Of a stretch of DNA of 64,000 nt, positions 30,628-43,480 are shown in pieces. The notes under the pieces are model-generated. The model was not told where the DNA came from. It made no database searches and saw only the letters and a program-made list of their open reading frames with translations. Source of the stretch: Euglena gracilis. Its lineage: Eukaryota > Euglenida > Euglenophyceae > Euglenales. Both the position numbers and the translations under genes were made by a program. The stretch lies in assembly GCA_039621445.1 (NCBI GenBank), contig CP154956.1, positions 51,211,204-51,275,203 of the forward strand. Reading direction: 5' to 3'. Every line of letters starts with the position of its first letter. Within the stretch, counting starts at the first letter, position 1.

Positions 30628-33600
30628 TCCTCTGAAGACAAGCAGCATTTAAAAACATCACGGGTGTTGCATACCTTTGGCAGCTCAACGATCAAAGAAA
30701 CCAAACAAGGTCCAATTAGTATTATCCCGCCGCGTTCCCAGTCGCGGTCATCTGTACTAAAGACGTGAACACTTTTTTCGAGCACTGTGCGAGCTCGAAC
30801 AGAGAAATATCGACAAGAGAGTGGTTCGGCTTTAGAATTTCTTGAGTTTAGTACGTTCTACATTTGGAGACCTCTGGTACAATGCATCAACCTTCATCAC
30901 TTCAGCCTTTCTTTTCATTCATCATTTCAATCAATAATTGTCCTCACCCCACCTTCCATTTGGACAACCAAACCTCTTTTTGGCACCCAACGTTCAACGC
31001 ACCTCCACACCCAAAAATGGCCAAAAATCTTGTCCCCCCCCAAAAGTGCCAAAAATTGGTGCATTTCTGCAACCAAAACAGAATTTTTTGCCGATTTTTT
31101 TCCCCCTTCAAAAATAGCCATTTTGGGCCTTTTTTTCAAAAATGGCCCAAAATGCATCCCAAAAAAATGTGACGGTCAATAAAATCCTAACAAAATTCCT
31201 TTTCAAAAAAATGAAAAAAATGACCAATTTTGGACATAAAAATCACCCAAAAATGACCACTTTCAAACCAAGAGGCGTTTTTTTTTCTTCAAAAATGGCC
31301 CAAAAATGGCCAAAAATGATTGCTTTTTGGACCCAAAAATCACCGATATTAGGATGCGTGCCGCCCTTCTCGTGATGGGATGCAACAACATGGATGCTGC
31401 CTCCCGACCACCTCCAAAGTGGCATACTTCCCCCGTGACCCCCCCCCCCCGTGACCCCCCTCGTGACCCGCACCACCCCCTAAGCAAGGGCCAAGGGACA
31501 AGAGACCCAAAAAGGGGAGAAAGACGAAAGAGAATGCGCGCGCACAAACAGAAAGCCCCACCGAAAGAGAAAGAGCCCTCTCGCAAAACTCAATGATGTG
31601 CTCATGGTTGAGTTTTCACCCCAAAAGAGGGAAAGCCAAGGAGTGGCAACGAGATCTTGACAAGACTTGGCTTGAATCAAAGAACCAAGAGAGCCACTGA
31701 CCAACCCGCCAACCATCACTATGAGCCCATTACTCTCTGAACATTTCTTACCATTCTTACCATTCCCATCTTTTTGGTTTATTTTTTTTGTGGAACATCT
31801 TGAGTTTTCACGTGCCATTTTGTGTTCCACCGGTCTATTTTTTTTTGACAACCAAGTGTCATGTTTTTGCCTATCGACTTGTGTTTTGAAACGAGCAAAG
31901 GCATTTTCATGATCATGTTGGCGTGTCTATTTTGGGACCATGTGTCCAAGCTCCCAAAAGGGGGAGATTGAACACCAACAGCATTTTTGCACATTTTTGC
32001 ACATCAGATCCGCAGGTGACGTCGGACACGACGATCATATTTTTCCCAGGTCCCTCTTGTTGTCTCTATGTTTTGGACTTCTGGCGGAAGGACTTTGGTC
32101 AAATCAAACTTTATCTTCGTGCTGTATCTTGGGAACAGGGCCGCGCAAGGACGAAACAAGGATAAGCCTTCAGGTTTTAGCCGGGTTTGGTATATTTGGA
32201 CAAACATTTGGGGGGGGGCTTAAAGATCGGCGAATTTGACTCGTTACTACATTAGAATGGATGGTTGGCCGATTAGTCGGCCGACTACCCCCCCCCCCCA
32301 GTCTACTAATGTGTGCTAGTAAAGGCCGTAATCTTTCACGTAATGAAATTTCATGAAATTTCACACCCTGTGTAAGTAATTTCGCGGACCATGAAAAGTT
32401 CGATTTTCATTGACTATTAATAATTACGTCCTGCGAAACCTGAAACACTTCTTCGCCAACAAACAGTGTGCAGGTTTGATCATAAAACTGTGTCCTATAG
32501 CGCCGATTGCTGACGCTTGAGGGCTATCCCTCCCTTCCTGAGGAGAGTAAAAGCAGGTTGCTTCCGGCAAATTCCTCTGGGTTTTTCGCTCAGAGTTTTG
32601 GGCTCCATCCGCAAAAAATGGACAAATAAATTTTTTTGAAACCCCATCCAAAACACCAAAACTGGCAAAACAGGTCCCCACCTGTGGCACCAATACTGGT
32701 TCCCACCTGTGGCACTGAAAGTGCACCCCAAACTGGGGGGGTCTTAACAAAATTTTTTAAGAATTATAACCAAGATGTGGGCCCCAAAATTTCCCAAGAT
32801 CTGGCCTAAGATGGCACCAAACTGGGGGGATTCGGCAGATTGTTTTCAGAACAAGAACGCCACAACAAAGCCTTTTTCAAATGCCCTTGGCAAAAAAACA
32901 ATTCAACAACCTTGTTGAACTGCAGAAAGCAAAGGCGAACATTGCAACAAAGAAGAGAGCACAATTTACAACAACAGGGTCCTGTGCTTTTCTGTAAAAT
33001 ACCACAGGACCCTGACAAAAACAGTTGAAAATCCTTCACTTCATTAGGCCTTACCCTTCGTCTCTTCTTGGTTCTTATGTTTCTTCACACTTCAACCTGT
33101 GAGTCAAGGATGACAGATCAAAGACAAAACAAATGGCAATGTGGTAAAAAACACTAACATGAAAAACATCACACAATGGCAGTTAGGAGGTTCAATTTAC
33201 AGAATAATAGTTTGAAGGCGAAGGAAATTAAATTGTAGACCAAGAAAACACAGAATGCAAGGCCAAAATGTCCCCAAAACACCAGGCCAAAGACACAGAG
33301 CTGCAGCTGGAGCTCTATGAAATGGCAGCAAAAGTTCCAAAACTGTAAAACACGACCAGAAAACTACGAGAACACTCAGAAAATGATATAAAAACAGAAC
33401 ACGCAACAGAAGTCATGCCACACGAGAGGGACTCAAAATTGTGACTCAGCGGACCAAATTTTGGAGAAAATGTCACATTTTTGAAAGTGGTCCAGATGCA
33501 CCAGAAAACACCAGTAGAATCATTCTTCAAAAGACACCTTCAGATGGGCATACCTATACCTGCTTCAATCTTCAAAAAATACTGCATCAATGCATTCCCA

Positions 33601-34005
33601 TCCTCCAAATAGCTTGTAGCTGAAGTTAGAATGAAGATAAACAACGTTTTCCAAGAGGGAGAAACACTTGCTAACAACAACAAACAAACACTTGCTAACG
33701 CCCAATTTAGAGTCCCTTCTTAGTATCGTCGCCTGCGCTAGCATTGGCTGATCCTAACTGGGAGAGATTTCATGAAATATTGAAGTCTTGCAATAAAACC
33801 GTGCAAATTTCACGTTACTGAAATTTCAGGCCTTTTGAAAAATTTTGGCCATTGCTACTGTCTGCTGCCGAGGGGGAACGTATGGCAAATTGAAACCCAG
33901 GTGATGTTGAAAAGTATGGTTTCTTTTCCTTTTCCTGTTGTAACCATGAATAAAGGCCCGGCTCCTGCCCTGTTTTTCGTGGGTGTGGACACGGAAAACA
34001 GGGCG
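30628..34005. other. no further gene recognised
   Basis: Contains a fragment of the 24.6-kb dispersed repeat (31290-31370), CCCCGTGACC repeats (31430-31470), an inverted pair around TACTACATTAG / CTACTAATGTG (32240-32310) and long unique stretches. 33190-33600 is A-rich with many short frames. No domain is visible on either strand. Confidence 0.35.
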
Positions 34006-34007
34006 TA

Positions 34008-34169
34008 CCATGCCCCCCCCATATAAGACCCCCCCATATAAGACCCCCCCCTCTGGCCGGCCGAAGGCCGGCCCTTTGGCCGGGACCCACCCCCCACATG
34101 TAAGACCCCTCCATATAATACCCCCCGGATTTTGGCTCCCGAGGGGGGTCTTATATGGGGGGGGCATGG
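34008..34169. mobile_element. poly-C-ended TA-flanked element (copy 11)
   Basis: Near-perfect inverted ends CCATGCCCCCCCCATATAAG extending through ACCCCCC, bordered by TA at 34006-34007 and 34170-34171. At 162 bp it is the shortest copy, almost all inverted repeat around CATATAAGACCCCCC units. Confidence 0.93.
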
Positions 34170-34171
34170 TA

Positions 34172-34330
34172 TTTTCAATTCATGAAAATATGCCCTGTTT
34201 TTTTTTGTGAACAGGATTCATATTCACGGAAAACAGGGCATATTTTTGTGAATAGGAATTTTAACTGAAATGAAAGCCAAAAACCTAAACATGAAAAAGG
34301 AACATCTGATACAAGAAAACTGATTGTTTT
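34172..34330. repeat. AAATATGCCCTGTTTT inverted repeat
   Basis: AAAATATGCCCTGTTTT and AAAACAGGGCATATTTT form an inverted pair (34186-34245). Related sequence recurs at 35245-35275 (GCAGGGCATATTTTCGTGAA). The poly-C element at 34008 sits beside a further AAAACAGGGC. Confidence 0.6.
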
Positions 34331-34339
34331 GAAACAGAA

Positions 34340-35002
34340 TCAAAGCAAACGGATGACGGAACAACACACGGGGAAGTGACGAAGTCGGTGCACGACCAGT
34401 GCAACGACGGACAGCACAATGCTGTGGATGATCAGAAAGAGACACACTAATGGGGTTTGCACGAATGACACACCCACGACCCATGTTTGGGCTTGTTGCG
34501 TGCCAGGGGATGGCACAAACGGGGTTTCTGGCTGCGATGACGCATGGATGCGGGCAACTGCGTTCAGGTAGCCCCTTAACATGGATGCTTTCAATTGTCG
34601 GAATTTGAATTGATGGCCACATTGTGCCCGGCGTTGGTCCTCGCATTGTCTGATGGCCGCTTGCCCATCAAACAACAGAGGAGGATGAAGCACCCAAGCC
34701 GCCAAAGCACAAAGGAAAGCATGCAATTCGTCGTAGAAAGCGCCAAGGGCAATGCAGACCTCTTCAAATTCAAGGAATTGTGCCAATGCTGATTGCTCTG
34801 TCCCTTCCGAACCAGATGCTTTCTTTTTGGTAGCTTCCGCCAGAAGGTTATCATGGAAGGGGCCAACCGCACGGTTCTTTCTTTTGTCCCATCTCTGCTT
34901 AAGTGTGGCCAAAAATTCAGCAACTTTTGGGTGTTGTGGCAACATTCGGTTGTTTGCGGCTTTCTTCACCATTTTTGCAAGAACATCTGAGGAACAACAC
35001 AA
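34340..35002 (-). CDS. unidentified open frame, about 220 residues
   Basis: A long frame with balanced composition over its first 160 residues: basic N-terminus, a helical stretch (EVCIALGAFYDELHAFLCAL), then FKFRQLKASMLRGYLNAVAR and IHASSQPETPFVPSPGT. The latter resembles the SAM-like core-binding helix of tyrosine recombinases only superficially. The last 50 residues are hydrophobic and probably read into non-coding sequence. It may contain an unspliced exon boundary. Function unknown. Confidence 0.35.
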   Translation of the reverse strand: MCCSSDVLAKMVKKAANNRMLPQHPKVAEFLATLKQRWDKRKNRAVGPFHDNLLAEATKKKASGSEGTEQSALAQFLEFEEVCIALGAFYDELHAFLCALAAWVLHPPLLFDGQAAIRQCEDQRRAQCGHQFKFRQLKASMLRGYLNAVARIHASSQPETPFVPSPGTQQAQTWVVGVSFVQTPLVCLFLIIHSIVLSVVALVVHRLRHFPVCCSVIRLL

Positions 35003-36040
35003 GCAATGTGCATAAAATACTGACCCTCTGTTCTGTTAGGCTCTAAAGCGAATATCAGCGTCAGGCCAAGCATTGTGGGGGCCTTTGGGGGGGGGGGGGG
35101 ACCGGGCGCCTTCGGCCCCCGGTCCCCCTTAAAAGTGCCCCCCCCCCCCCAATAACTCGGCCTAACGCTCATTTCTCGTTTTCCAGGACCATCGGTACTA
35201 TGTGGGTATGCTTTGAGTCCATTTCCACAGACCTGTTTCTATTCACAAAAAAGCAGGGCATATTTTCGTGAATAGGAGTTTGGGTAAAAAAAAATGACAA
35301 AAAAATGCCCGAAAACATGGCGTGAAACACACCAACGAAAAAAGGGCAGGTGCTGGGCCTTTCTATTCACGGTTACAGAAAAATCATGGGCTATAACCCG
35401 TATTCAGGGCGTATAACGGGTCAAGGGAGCCTGCAACGCCCTTGACCCGTTACAGGTTATGCCCACAATTTTATATAGTTAATACATTTTTTGCTTTCTC
35501 TTTTTCCAGATGAAATGTCATGTGAACACTCTGCATTTTTGTTACCAGATTCACAAAGTTGCCACACTTCCTCGTTTCACGTCCAGCTGCTTTATTTATA
35601 ACGCCCCCTCAATACATCAATTACCCTCATCTTTCTACAGCCTCATCTCGCTGCTTTCGACTTTTGAATTTGCCGACTCATCTCTTTTCAATTTTCAAAG
35701 GTTTGGATAGTTTGTGAATGAATTTTTTGAAGGTGATACGTTGTGTGGAAACGCTTGGAAAAGCTTTTTGTATTTTTGGGTTCGTTTTATATCAGTGTCC
35801 CCCCCCCCCAGTCTCGGACAAGACCCGCGCACCCCGATGATGGACTCGTCAATGACAAAGCCGGCAACGGGTAAGGGGGGGTCGCCAACTTTTGTCCAGA
35901 GTTTGGCAGAAAATTGAAAGCATGGTGCCCTAGAACGCTCAAATTTGACTGATTTCTTTTTGCGAAATTGTTTGCTAGAGTTTTGCAGTATAGTACCATA
36001 CTTGTAGTTAGTGCAACCGGAAACCAGACCAAACTGGAGA
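35003..36040. other. no gene seen
   Basis: 35080-35160 is a G/C-run hairpin (GGGGG ACCGGGCGCC ... GGCCCCCGGT). 35390-35465 holds an inverted pair around GGGCGTATAACGGGTCAAGG / CCTTGACCCGTTA. No coding domain. Confidence 0.4.
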
Positions 36041-36520
36041 CCACCGCGGAAAAAAATTTTATGTGTGCCGCAAATGCCACGGCACTGGTTTATGTGTGCG
36101 CCGCGACCGCCGCGGAAACTTTTGAAGTTTGTGCCGCGACCACCGCGGCAATTATCTTTTTAAATTGTGTCCCACATATATTTCCTTTTGGCCCCTTCCC
36201 CTGCCTAGCCCCTTTGATACTTTCTTGACCATGGACGAGAAGGGTATTTGGCGGCAGGGAGTGAACTTTTGTGCAAGCGTTCTTGTTTGTTTTCACAGAT
36301 CAGCTTTCACCATGTCAAGCGAGACCCCTCCACATCCACCCAAAAAATGTTGGGTGTTGTGTTGCTGCCAACACGTTCTTGAGCTCCGAACAGAAAAATT
36401 TTTTTTGCGCCGCAACCACCGCGGAAAAATTTTCCCCTTGTGCCGCGACAGCCGCGGCAAAAATCTTTCTGTGCGCCGCGACCACCACGGAATTTTTTTT
36501 TGCACCGCGGCATGAGCGTC
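36041..36520. repeat. minisatellite GCCGCGACCACCGCGG in two clusters
   Basis: Units of roughly 35-40 bp, TGTGCGCCGCGACCACCGCGG plus an AAAATTTT-type spacer, occur about three times at 36041-36155 and four times at 36390-36520, separated by about 230 bp of unrelated sequence containing a possible ATG frame. Each unit holds a CCGCGG-centred palindrome. Confidence 0.8.
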
Positions 36521-37485
36521 GCGGCGCCCTACAAGTATGAAGAGTACCTTGATCCAAAATTTTTTTCAAGGGCCGTCTATTGGTGTAAAATGCTTAAATC
36601 TAGTATTTTTTTGAATTTTTCATTCAACTATAAACTAGTTTTGTTTACCGCTTGATTAAAAATCCTCTTCAAGGGCTATCTGTTGATTTGCACAGTCGGA
36701 AACGTGCTGTCTGAGTGTGCCTGAACTTTGAGGCTTGTTTAATTTGCTTTGTGAGATGTTGGGAGGAGGTGGTCCGATGCCACCCCCACTTTCATTGAAA
36801 ACCAACTTTGGGAAAACAAACGCAGGGCCATCCACAAGGGACAGGAGGTTTTCCCCTTAAGGACCGCCCTGTGAGGACCGCCCCTTGAGGGCCACCCTTA
36901 GGCCAAAGGGACGGCCAACAGCCGATTCAGGAGTCGAACGGGGTCAAAAGGCATTAAAAGTCATAAGAATGCTTTTTTGACATTTTTTTTTGGATGGGAG
37001 ATGGTGTAAAAATGCCAGAAATAACTACGGACATTTTTTGGCCATTTTTCCAGTGGGTTTTTCATTGAATGTGCTAAGAAGGGAAGCTTTTTTCATCCAC
37101 AAAGAACCGCCCTGGACCGCCTTGGATAAGTGCCCTCGTGTTCAACTTGAGATGTTTGGCATTTGAAGACGGTGAGGGGTTTACGTTAATTCTGACAGGA
37201 AGGAGGGCATTTACCACAAACCCCTTCACAATTTTGCATAGTTTGGTGACTTTTAATTTTTGGCAGGCATTTGGCGGGCTGAACTGGCTTTCAATCCAAG
37301 GGAGCAAAGGAATCCAAAGGAAGCATGGAAAATTTTCCCATTGGCCACCATGGCCCCCCATGACCCCCACCCTCAAATTTTTGGTGGTTTTTTTTGAGAA
37401 TTTTTAGAGCTGTTTCCCCCCAAAAAGTACGCAACCTGTCAACCATGTTATGCACAACAACAAAATCTCAATTTGAAAGGGGGTC
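36521..37485. other. no gene seen
   Basis: Includes a short GGACCGCCCT repeat (36860-36900). No recognisable domain or RNA. Confidence 0.35.
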
Positions 37486-37755
37486 TCACAACCCAAGCTC
37501 AATGTCTCTGTCATATTTATAAATGGGAAGGAGAGGTGAACAGCTGTCATCAATAAAGTCCATTGCATGCAGGAAATCCACAACGTCATCCGCCGAAATC
37601 CTGAAAGGGGATGAAATCCTTTCAACCTGTGAGGGTCGCAATTGCAAATAATTCCTGTTTTCAGTGTGTTTCCCCCCTTTCAAAAGCAGCTCCTTTTTAG
37701 CAAATCCTTTTTTAAAAAAGGATTCTTTTTTTGTGTCAAGGGCATTTTCCATCAA
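37486..37755 (-). CDS. possible exon of an unknown gene
   Basis: Minus-strand frame with ordinary composition: basic Lys-rich start, then SPFRISADDVVDFLHAMDF and IDDSCSPLLPIYKYDRDIEL. An upstream frame at 37752-37955 (SRSQKMVKKDADDFSRVIG) could be the preceding exon. No known domain. Confidence 0.25.
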   Translation of the reverse strand: MMENALDTKKESFFKKGFAKKELLLKGGKHTENRNYLQLRPSQVERISSPFRISADDVVDFLHAMDFIDDSCSPLLPIYKYDRDIELGL

Positions 37756-37955
37756 CTATTAAACTCCATTCCAATCACTCTTGAAAAATCATCAGCATCT
37801 TTTTTGACCATTTTCTGAGACCTTGATTGTCTCACACTGGAGGGGACTCCACCTCTTGGAGTGGGAGCACAATTTGGGTGCGGGGGGGGGCGTAGGGGGA
37901 ATGCGGGGGGAACACCCCCCCTAGAGTATTTTTTTCGCGTTGCTGAATGATTCAA

Positions 37956-39310
37956 CAGTTCAATTTTGAGTTCTTGTTCGCCGATTTTTTATTTCAGCCA
38001 TCAAGTCCCAGCCAGGCTATAAATTTGAGGCCAGCCTGAAAAAACCAGGCTGGGCCGCATTTTTGAGGGAGCTTTGGAGTTATCACATCCAAATCTTGGC
38101 TGAAGAATCCCAACCCAGCTGGATTTGGTATTTGTGCCGCCACACACATGAGGCTGACAAAAGACCTCAATTTTTTCGAAATGATGGAGCTTGATTTGGA
38201 AATTTACAGAGCAGGGTCCATGCAGGTGATTTCTTAAGAACCCTGGGGGGATCCTGTGGGCCGGTTGGAAACAGGCCCTGGCCGAAGAAAAAAAAGTATT
38301 GGCTGGGGTACCCTTCCCCTGGGCCCTATGGGGGGGGGGGGGCAGTTGTACCACAGGAGGTGTTTCACTCCTCTCTGCGTCACACAAATTGGACCAGTTG
38401 TTGAAATTGGCATTTTTATTTTCCGACCCCATGTGGCAAAAACGATGCCTGGAGTGCGCGGATGTGTGAAGGTTGGGTTGTGGGTTGAAGCCGTGAATTG
38501 GGGCCCTTGCTTCACGCTCGTACCGGCGTTCTGGACGCCGGTTAGGGCAGGAAGCCAGCGTCTGGGGAGACCCAAAAATAAAAAGTACCAAAAAGTGTTC
38601 AAAATGGTTTGTAGACATGTGGCAATCATATCTGAGCAGTTTTTGGGGGGTATTTGGCCAAGAAATTGAGGTATTTTGTGCAAAAATTTCCATTTGGCCA
38701 AATTTGGGGAATTTCTAAAATAGAATAGCATGCAGCACGGCTGAAATCTAAGGCCATCTGCTGAAAGCCCTTGAGACGGACTATCGATCAAGGGGCAACA
38801 AGGCAGGTGAACAGTGGAATTTGGAATTTGCGAAAAGGGTCGGAACATGCGATCGGCGATTTTCAGGGCACTGTGTAGTGTGGAGGGTACCAAGCGAAAG
38901 GTCTTGGGGAGAGCTTTCGATTGCTATGCGGTATGGCACCTGAGGTGTGGGATTTCACAAATTAAGATGCCACATTTTGGAATATACAATCACTAAAAAA
39001 TAAGCGCTCTGTGCATTATGGCTGAATCCTTTGGCCATCTGTCAAAAGCCCTTGAGAAGAGCTTTCAATTGATGGGTAACGTGGCATCAGACATCAATTG
39101 GCCGATAGACATGGCCATGCTCCCAAAGGAGGTCAAAAATGCTCAAAAATTTCAAAAAAGTGGGTATTTAGGGCGAAATTTGGCCCTGATTCTTTGAACG
39201 CCGGTTCGGGCGTAAAGCAAGAGCCCCTAATCCACGGTTTCAACAACTGTGTTCAGAACGCGGGTTCGGGCATGAAACTGTGTTTAAGAACGCCGGTTCG
39301 GGCTGCCACC
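37956..39310. repeat. fragments of the 11.9/62.5-kb dispersed repeat
   Basis: CTGAAAGCCCTTGAGACGGACTATCGATC (trimmed: 38760-38790) and GAAGAGCTTTCAATTGATGGGTAAC (39055-39082) are reverse-strand relatives of the GAAAGCTCTTTTCA block at 13180 and 63120. GAACGCCGGTTCGGGC occurs at 39196, 39257 and 39288 in slightly different forms. Not coding. Confidence 0.55.
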
Positions 39311-41145
39311 CCCCCACCCCCCCATCCCAGATTTTGGCCGGGCACATTTGGTCGACCAAAGGAAAATTGCATACAAGTTTGGGTGAAGCCGAAAAAAACG
39401 TGTGGGGCACTTGGGCCACAGTCCCCCCCCCCCGCCCCCCCCCCCCGTCCCCCCCCCCCCCGTGTCCCGAACCACCCCCTAGTGAGATGAAATCCTTGTT
39501 GCAGTGCCTGTCCCATTCAAGGAAAAAAATGCAGTTTGCAAGTTTTTTTTTAATTTTTATGGAATCCTTGATGTTTTTGGTGCAAAGGATTGCTTGGGTT
39601 CTTTTTGAATGTGTTCCTTGCCAACGAGCCATATGTCGACCATCCCAGCAGCTGCCCATCAGTTCTCGCACCTCTGAACCGCCAGGTTGTTGCTTGAAAT
39701 TCTCTTTTAATGTACATCCTTCCATCACGTGTCCAAGGCTCACTTGCGACATAAAACATTTTCATTAAGTGAAAGATGGGCTTGGGGGAAAATCCCAATT
39801 TTTTTTAAACTTTTGGGGCCTGGTCCTCATAAAATTGGCATTCCAAAGAAAAATACCCCAAATTGTCAAGGAAGGAGCTGTTTTTTTAATCCAGAATGTG
39901 TCAGGGAGCAGCCCCGTTGCTGATTCCCAAGAATTCCATTTTCCCCCATAACCCCCTATACCCCCCCCCCCCCAGTGACCCGCTCCATCCCTTTCATTTC
40001 TCCTTGACTTCTGATTTTCCACTTCAAAACAGAAACGTTGGAATGAATAAAACCACAACAGGAAGAAATGGTGCAAAACATGGCTTTTGCAAGAATTCAA
40101 ACAATCCACCTTGTCCCGTTGTTCAGGAACAGCTAATGGCGTTATTGATGGCCAACAGACCACTGGACCTAAAATGCCGGCCAGTGGACCTGAAGTATCT
40201 GGACGGAGGACCAAAAATACTCAGCCAATAAACCTAAAATATGCGACGAGGGGACCTCAAGTAATGGCCAACATTAAAAACTGTTTTCCATTGAAAATGG
40301 CTATTATTTCCAATGGAAAATTAACCAGACAAACCATTTTTTTTTCGGTGCCTTTGGAAAATACCGAAATGTAATTCCGCTCTGTTTTTTTTCTGCCTGG
40401 GATCTCAAAATCAAAATTCCAGGGTCCCATGTCAGTTGAAAACAGCTCAAGGAGGTTCGGCAGCCACCCCCCCCCCCCCCCCCGTGGTGGTCGGACCCCC
40501 TCGGCACGGCAAAATGGGGACCCCCTCCCTGGTCAGCAACCTCCTCGGCACGGTATGCCGAACCATATCAATGAATTTTCCTTTGGGAAATTCCGGCTGT
40601 CCGCCACGGTGGACCCCCCCCCCCGGGGGACTGACCCCCTCGGCACGGCAAAATGGGGACCCCCCCCCTGGTGGCCGAGGGTCCTCGTCAGACGCGCCGA
40701 ACCTCCCAATGGCCCCCCGAAATTTAGACCCCTGAATGCTTCCAGCAACGCATCCAAAAGTAAGACCCAATTTGAGGAAAAGCAAGAAGGGCTTTGCTGA
40801 AACCTTTTTTGCAAGGCTCCACTGGTTTTGCTTTTTTTTGTCTTGCAAACAATGGATGTTCAACCAAATTTCGCGTTTTTAAATGGAAGCTCCCACCCGA
40901 AATTTTTTGACACCAACGGAAATTATTTTTTTGGAAATTTAGAACTGCCCCCCCACCCAACGACCACCCCTAAATTATGACTACCCCCTGGTTGCACTCA
41001 CCCCTTATCTAATCGGGGGTTGTAGGAGCCTGGTCGTGGGCAGGGGGGGTGGGGTACGGGAAGAGTTGCAACTTGCCTTGGAGGCCTCTTGCAGTGCGAC
41101 TGGCATTCAGTTATTTACGGTGCTCGGCCGCACCATTAAAACGTA
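39311..41145. other. no gene seen
   Basis: Contains C/G runs at 39420-39475 and 39960-39975, and a 40485-40690 repeat of CCCCCTCGGCACGGCAAAAT type (three copies). No supported coding sequence. Confidence 0.35.
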
Positions 41146-41269
41146 AGTGACACCCTTTTCTTGCACACCAGCGTTCCCTTTGTCTTTCGCATTCAACGTT
41201 TGCCTCCTGCCATTCTCAAAGAAGCAGGTGCATTACCCATATTTCCATTTTTCTCTCGTCTGGCAAAAG

Positions 41270-41560
41270 GGTCGGCCCCATCTGGTTGAATTGTGGTGGC
41301 CACCGCCTGCCGTCGCTGCCCACCTGGCACTGCGCCACACGTCCACCCAAAGGCCTTGTGCGCAGCCCCCACCGAAGCGCAGTGGCAGGCGACAGGCCCC
41401 TGCCTCTTCCCTTCGGATGCGAGCCCAGAGGCAAAGGTCTGACAGCGGAGGTGGGGCCGACACTGTTGGCCGCGTCGACGGCGAAGGAAATTGCAGAGGA
41501 CCGGGAGGCGGCCGTCCACAGCCTGGATTTTCCAGCTGGGCAGCGACTGCTCCCATGAAG
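41270..41560 (+). CDS. possible upstream exon of the SNF2 gene
   Basis: A GC-rich, codon-like stretch with plus-strand peptide EVGPTLLAASTAKEIAEDRE followed by AAVHSLDFPAGQRLLP, ending where annealing helicases have the LLPFQ-x-x-G motif just before motif I. It is upstream of the motif I exon on the same strand. Splice sites and exact frame are unresolved, and two other frames are open too. Confidence 0.25.
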
Positions 41561-43142
41561 GTTTCTTTTTTTTCCCGCATAGCCCGAAACCCATGGTGCA
41601 CGCCAATGTACAAAGGGGGGGGGTCGGCTCATCCGTCCCGCACTCACTGAGCCCCTCGCCATGCTTCCCCCCCCCCCAGCCAGACCCCCTTGCCAAGTAT
41701 TTTGCACCAAGCTGACTTGCCAAATATTTTTGATGTTTTCCCCCTTGCTTTCGTGGTAATTCTCAAAACTTGACCTGCATGACTCCATGCATGCGAGGAG
41801 TCCAAAAAACGCCGTAGCAATCTAAAACCACCCTGAGAACTGTGAGGTAGATTCATCATTGTAACACATCAAATGAGATCTAATTCAAATCCAAGGGATT
41901 TCCCATTTTTTGTGCAACACAGTTTGGTTTGATTTTTTTTTTTGCCACAGACCTGAGACCAGGATTTTTTGGAGAGAGGATTATTTATGGAGGGAGGATT
42001 GAATTTTATGCTCTATGGTTTAGGGTGGTTAAAATAAAGATGTTTTTTTTCTACGTGGTTTTTCTGTTTGCCAATTGTTGACAACTTTTGTGTTTGCTGT
42101 CTTTTTTTGTGGTTCACAATGTTTTTTTTTTTTTATTTTTTGTTCCACTGAGATCCCCAGAAGTGCATTAACTCCAGCCTGCCCTCGCGCAGTGCACAAA
42201 TTTTTCAAGGAGTTTTGTTTCTTCGCCCGACCAGCTTTGCCGTCCCCATCAAAGGTCATTTTTTGGCCATTATTTTTAGTTGTTTTTTTTATTTAACATT
42301 TCATGCGCCACATCAATGAATTTCTTCTCCAGAAGTAATCACCTGCAGCAACTCTTCTTTTTTATCCAGTCTGAACCAAAGACCAAATGAGCCCTCTTTT
42401 TGATGGTACACCCTCCAGTCATTCAGAGGGTCAAGATTTCAACATGGCCAAATATTGTCGTGGTGTGTTCCACGGGGAGAGCCAAAAACATTTGATGGAA
42501 TTCAGTGTGCCGCCCGCCTCTGGTATGAAGCCAGATGTTTCAGAAAGAAACCTACTGGCATTCCAAAAGGCTGGCATAGACCAGACTATGTTTCCATGCC
42601 ATGGTTTCCCTGATTCCAAACCTGCAGTTTCTATGTGGAAAGCTGGAGTTTTCTTAAGCCAGAGGGTCCAGCAAGCCAGCGCCAGTAGCTCCCTGCCGGA
42701 CGGCAGACCCCGGGGGGCCTGCAGCCTGGCTAAGCTGGGCTGGAATTTCAGCGCAAAAGAGCCGAAACTTTTTGAGAAAAGGGGACCGAAATGGCCTTTT
42801 GGAGTGTTTTTTTGGCTTCACCTCAAAGCTTTGGCTGATAAATGCTGACCTGGCTGGATTTGGGCTTTTCTGCCTGTTTCGGGGTACCCACCGGGTCCAG
42901 CTGCCAGCTGGCCGGACCCCCTCCCCCTGGCCCCTTTTGGCCCCCTGGCCCCCTGGGGAGAGGCTGTCCAGCCAGCACCTTTTTGACAACCAGTACCTTT
43001 TTCCAGCTGGCCCGCAGGGCCTGGGGGGGTCCTCAAGAAGGCCCTTGGTGGAAAGGGCATTGATTGTGCTAAGGAGAGAATTTGATTTAAGGCAGGTGCC
43101 CAGTTTAAGTTGGCTCTGGGGACGTCCGGGGCATGCACCTCT

Positions 43143-43480
43143 TTAAGGTTTTGCAGGGGAGGGGGCTGCTGCAGCCAGCCCAGAATTTGACCCAGCCCAG
43201 CCGCAGTGGAAGGGTGCTGCTGGTAGCCCGGCTAGCCAGCCCCTTTTTGATGGGTTCCGCCGAAAAATTTTGGCGCAAGCACCAATATCAAAAAAATTTG
43301 AAAAAGTTTTCAAAAATATCCAAAATGGTGTTTTGGGGCCTTTTTTTTTTTTTTTGTGTTGTCAGAATCTCATTTCTTTCAAAGCTCTATTTTTGCAAGC
43401 CATTTTTTGGGCAATTGGTCGATGGGGGTGCTAGCTAGCCCGCCAAAATTTCTGGCCAGCCCAAATCTCCAGCTCTATCC
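43143..43480. repeat. second copy of the 19.7-kb GCAGCCAGCC element
   Basis: Shares AGGTTTTGC, GCTGCAGCCAGCC, CCCAGCCGCAG, GCTAGCCAGCCCCTTTTT and AAATTTCT(G/A)GCCAGCCC with 19690-20110 in the same order and orientation. Part of the dispersed repeat load upstream of the helicase exons. Confidence 0.7.

Noticed and set aside
42387-42848. A 153-residue plus-strand frame as a helicase exon
   Set aside because: No family motif, doubtful splice signals, and its second half reads repeat-like sequence; not supported as a gene.
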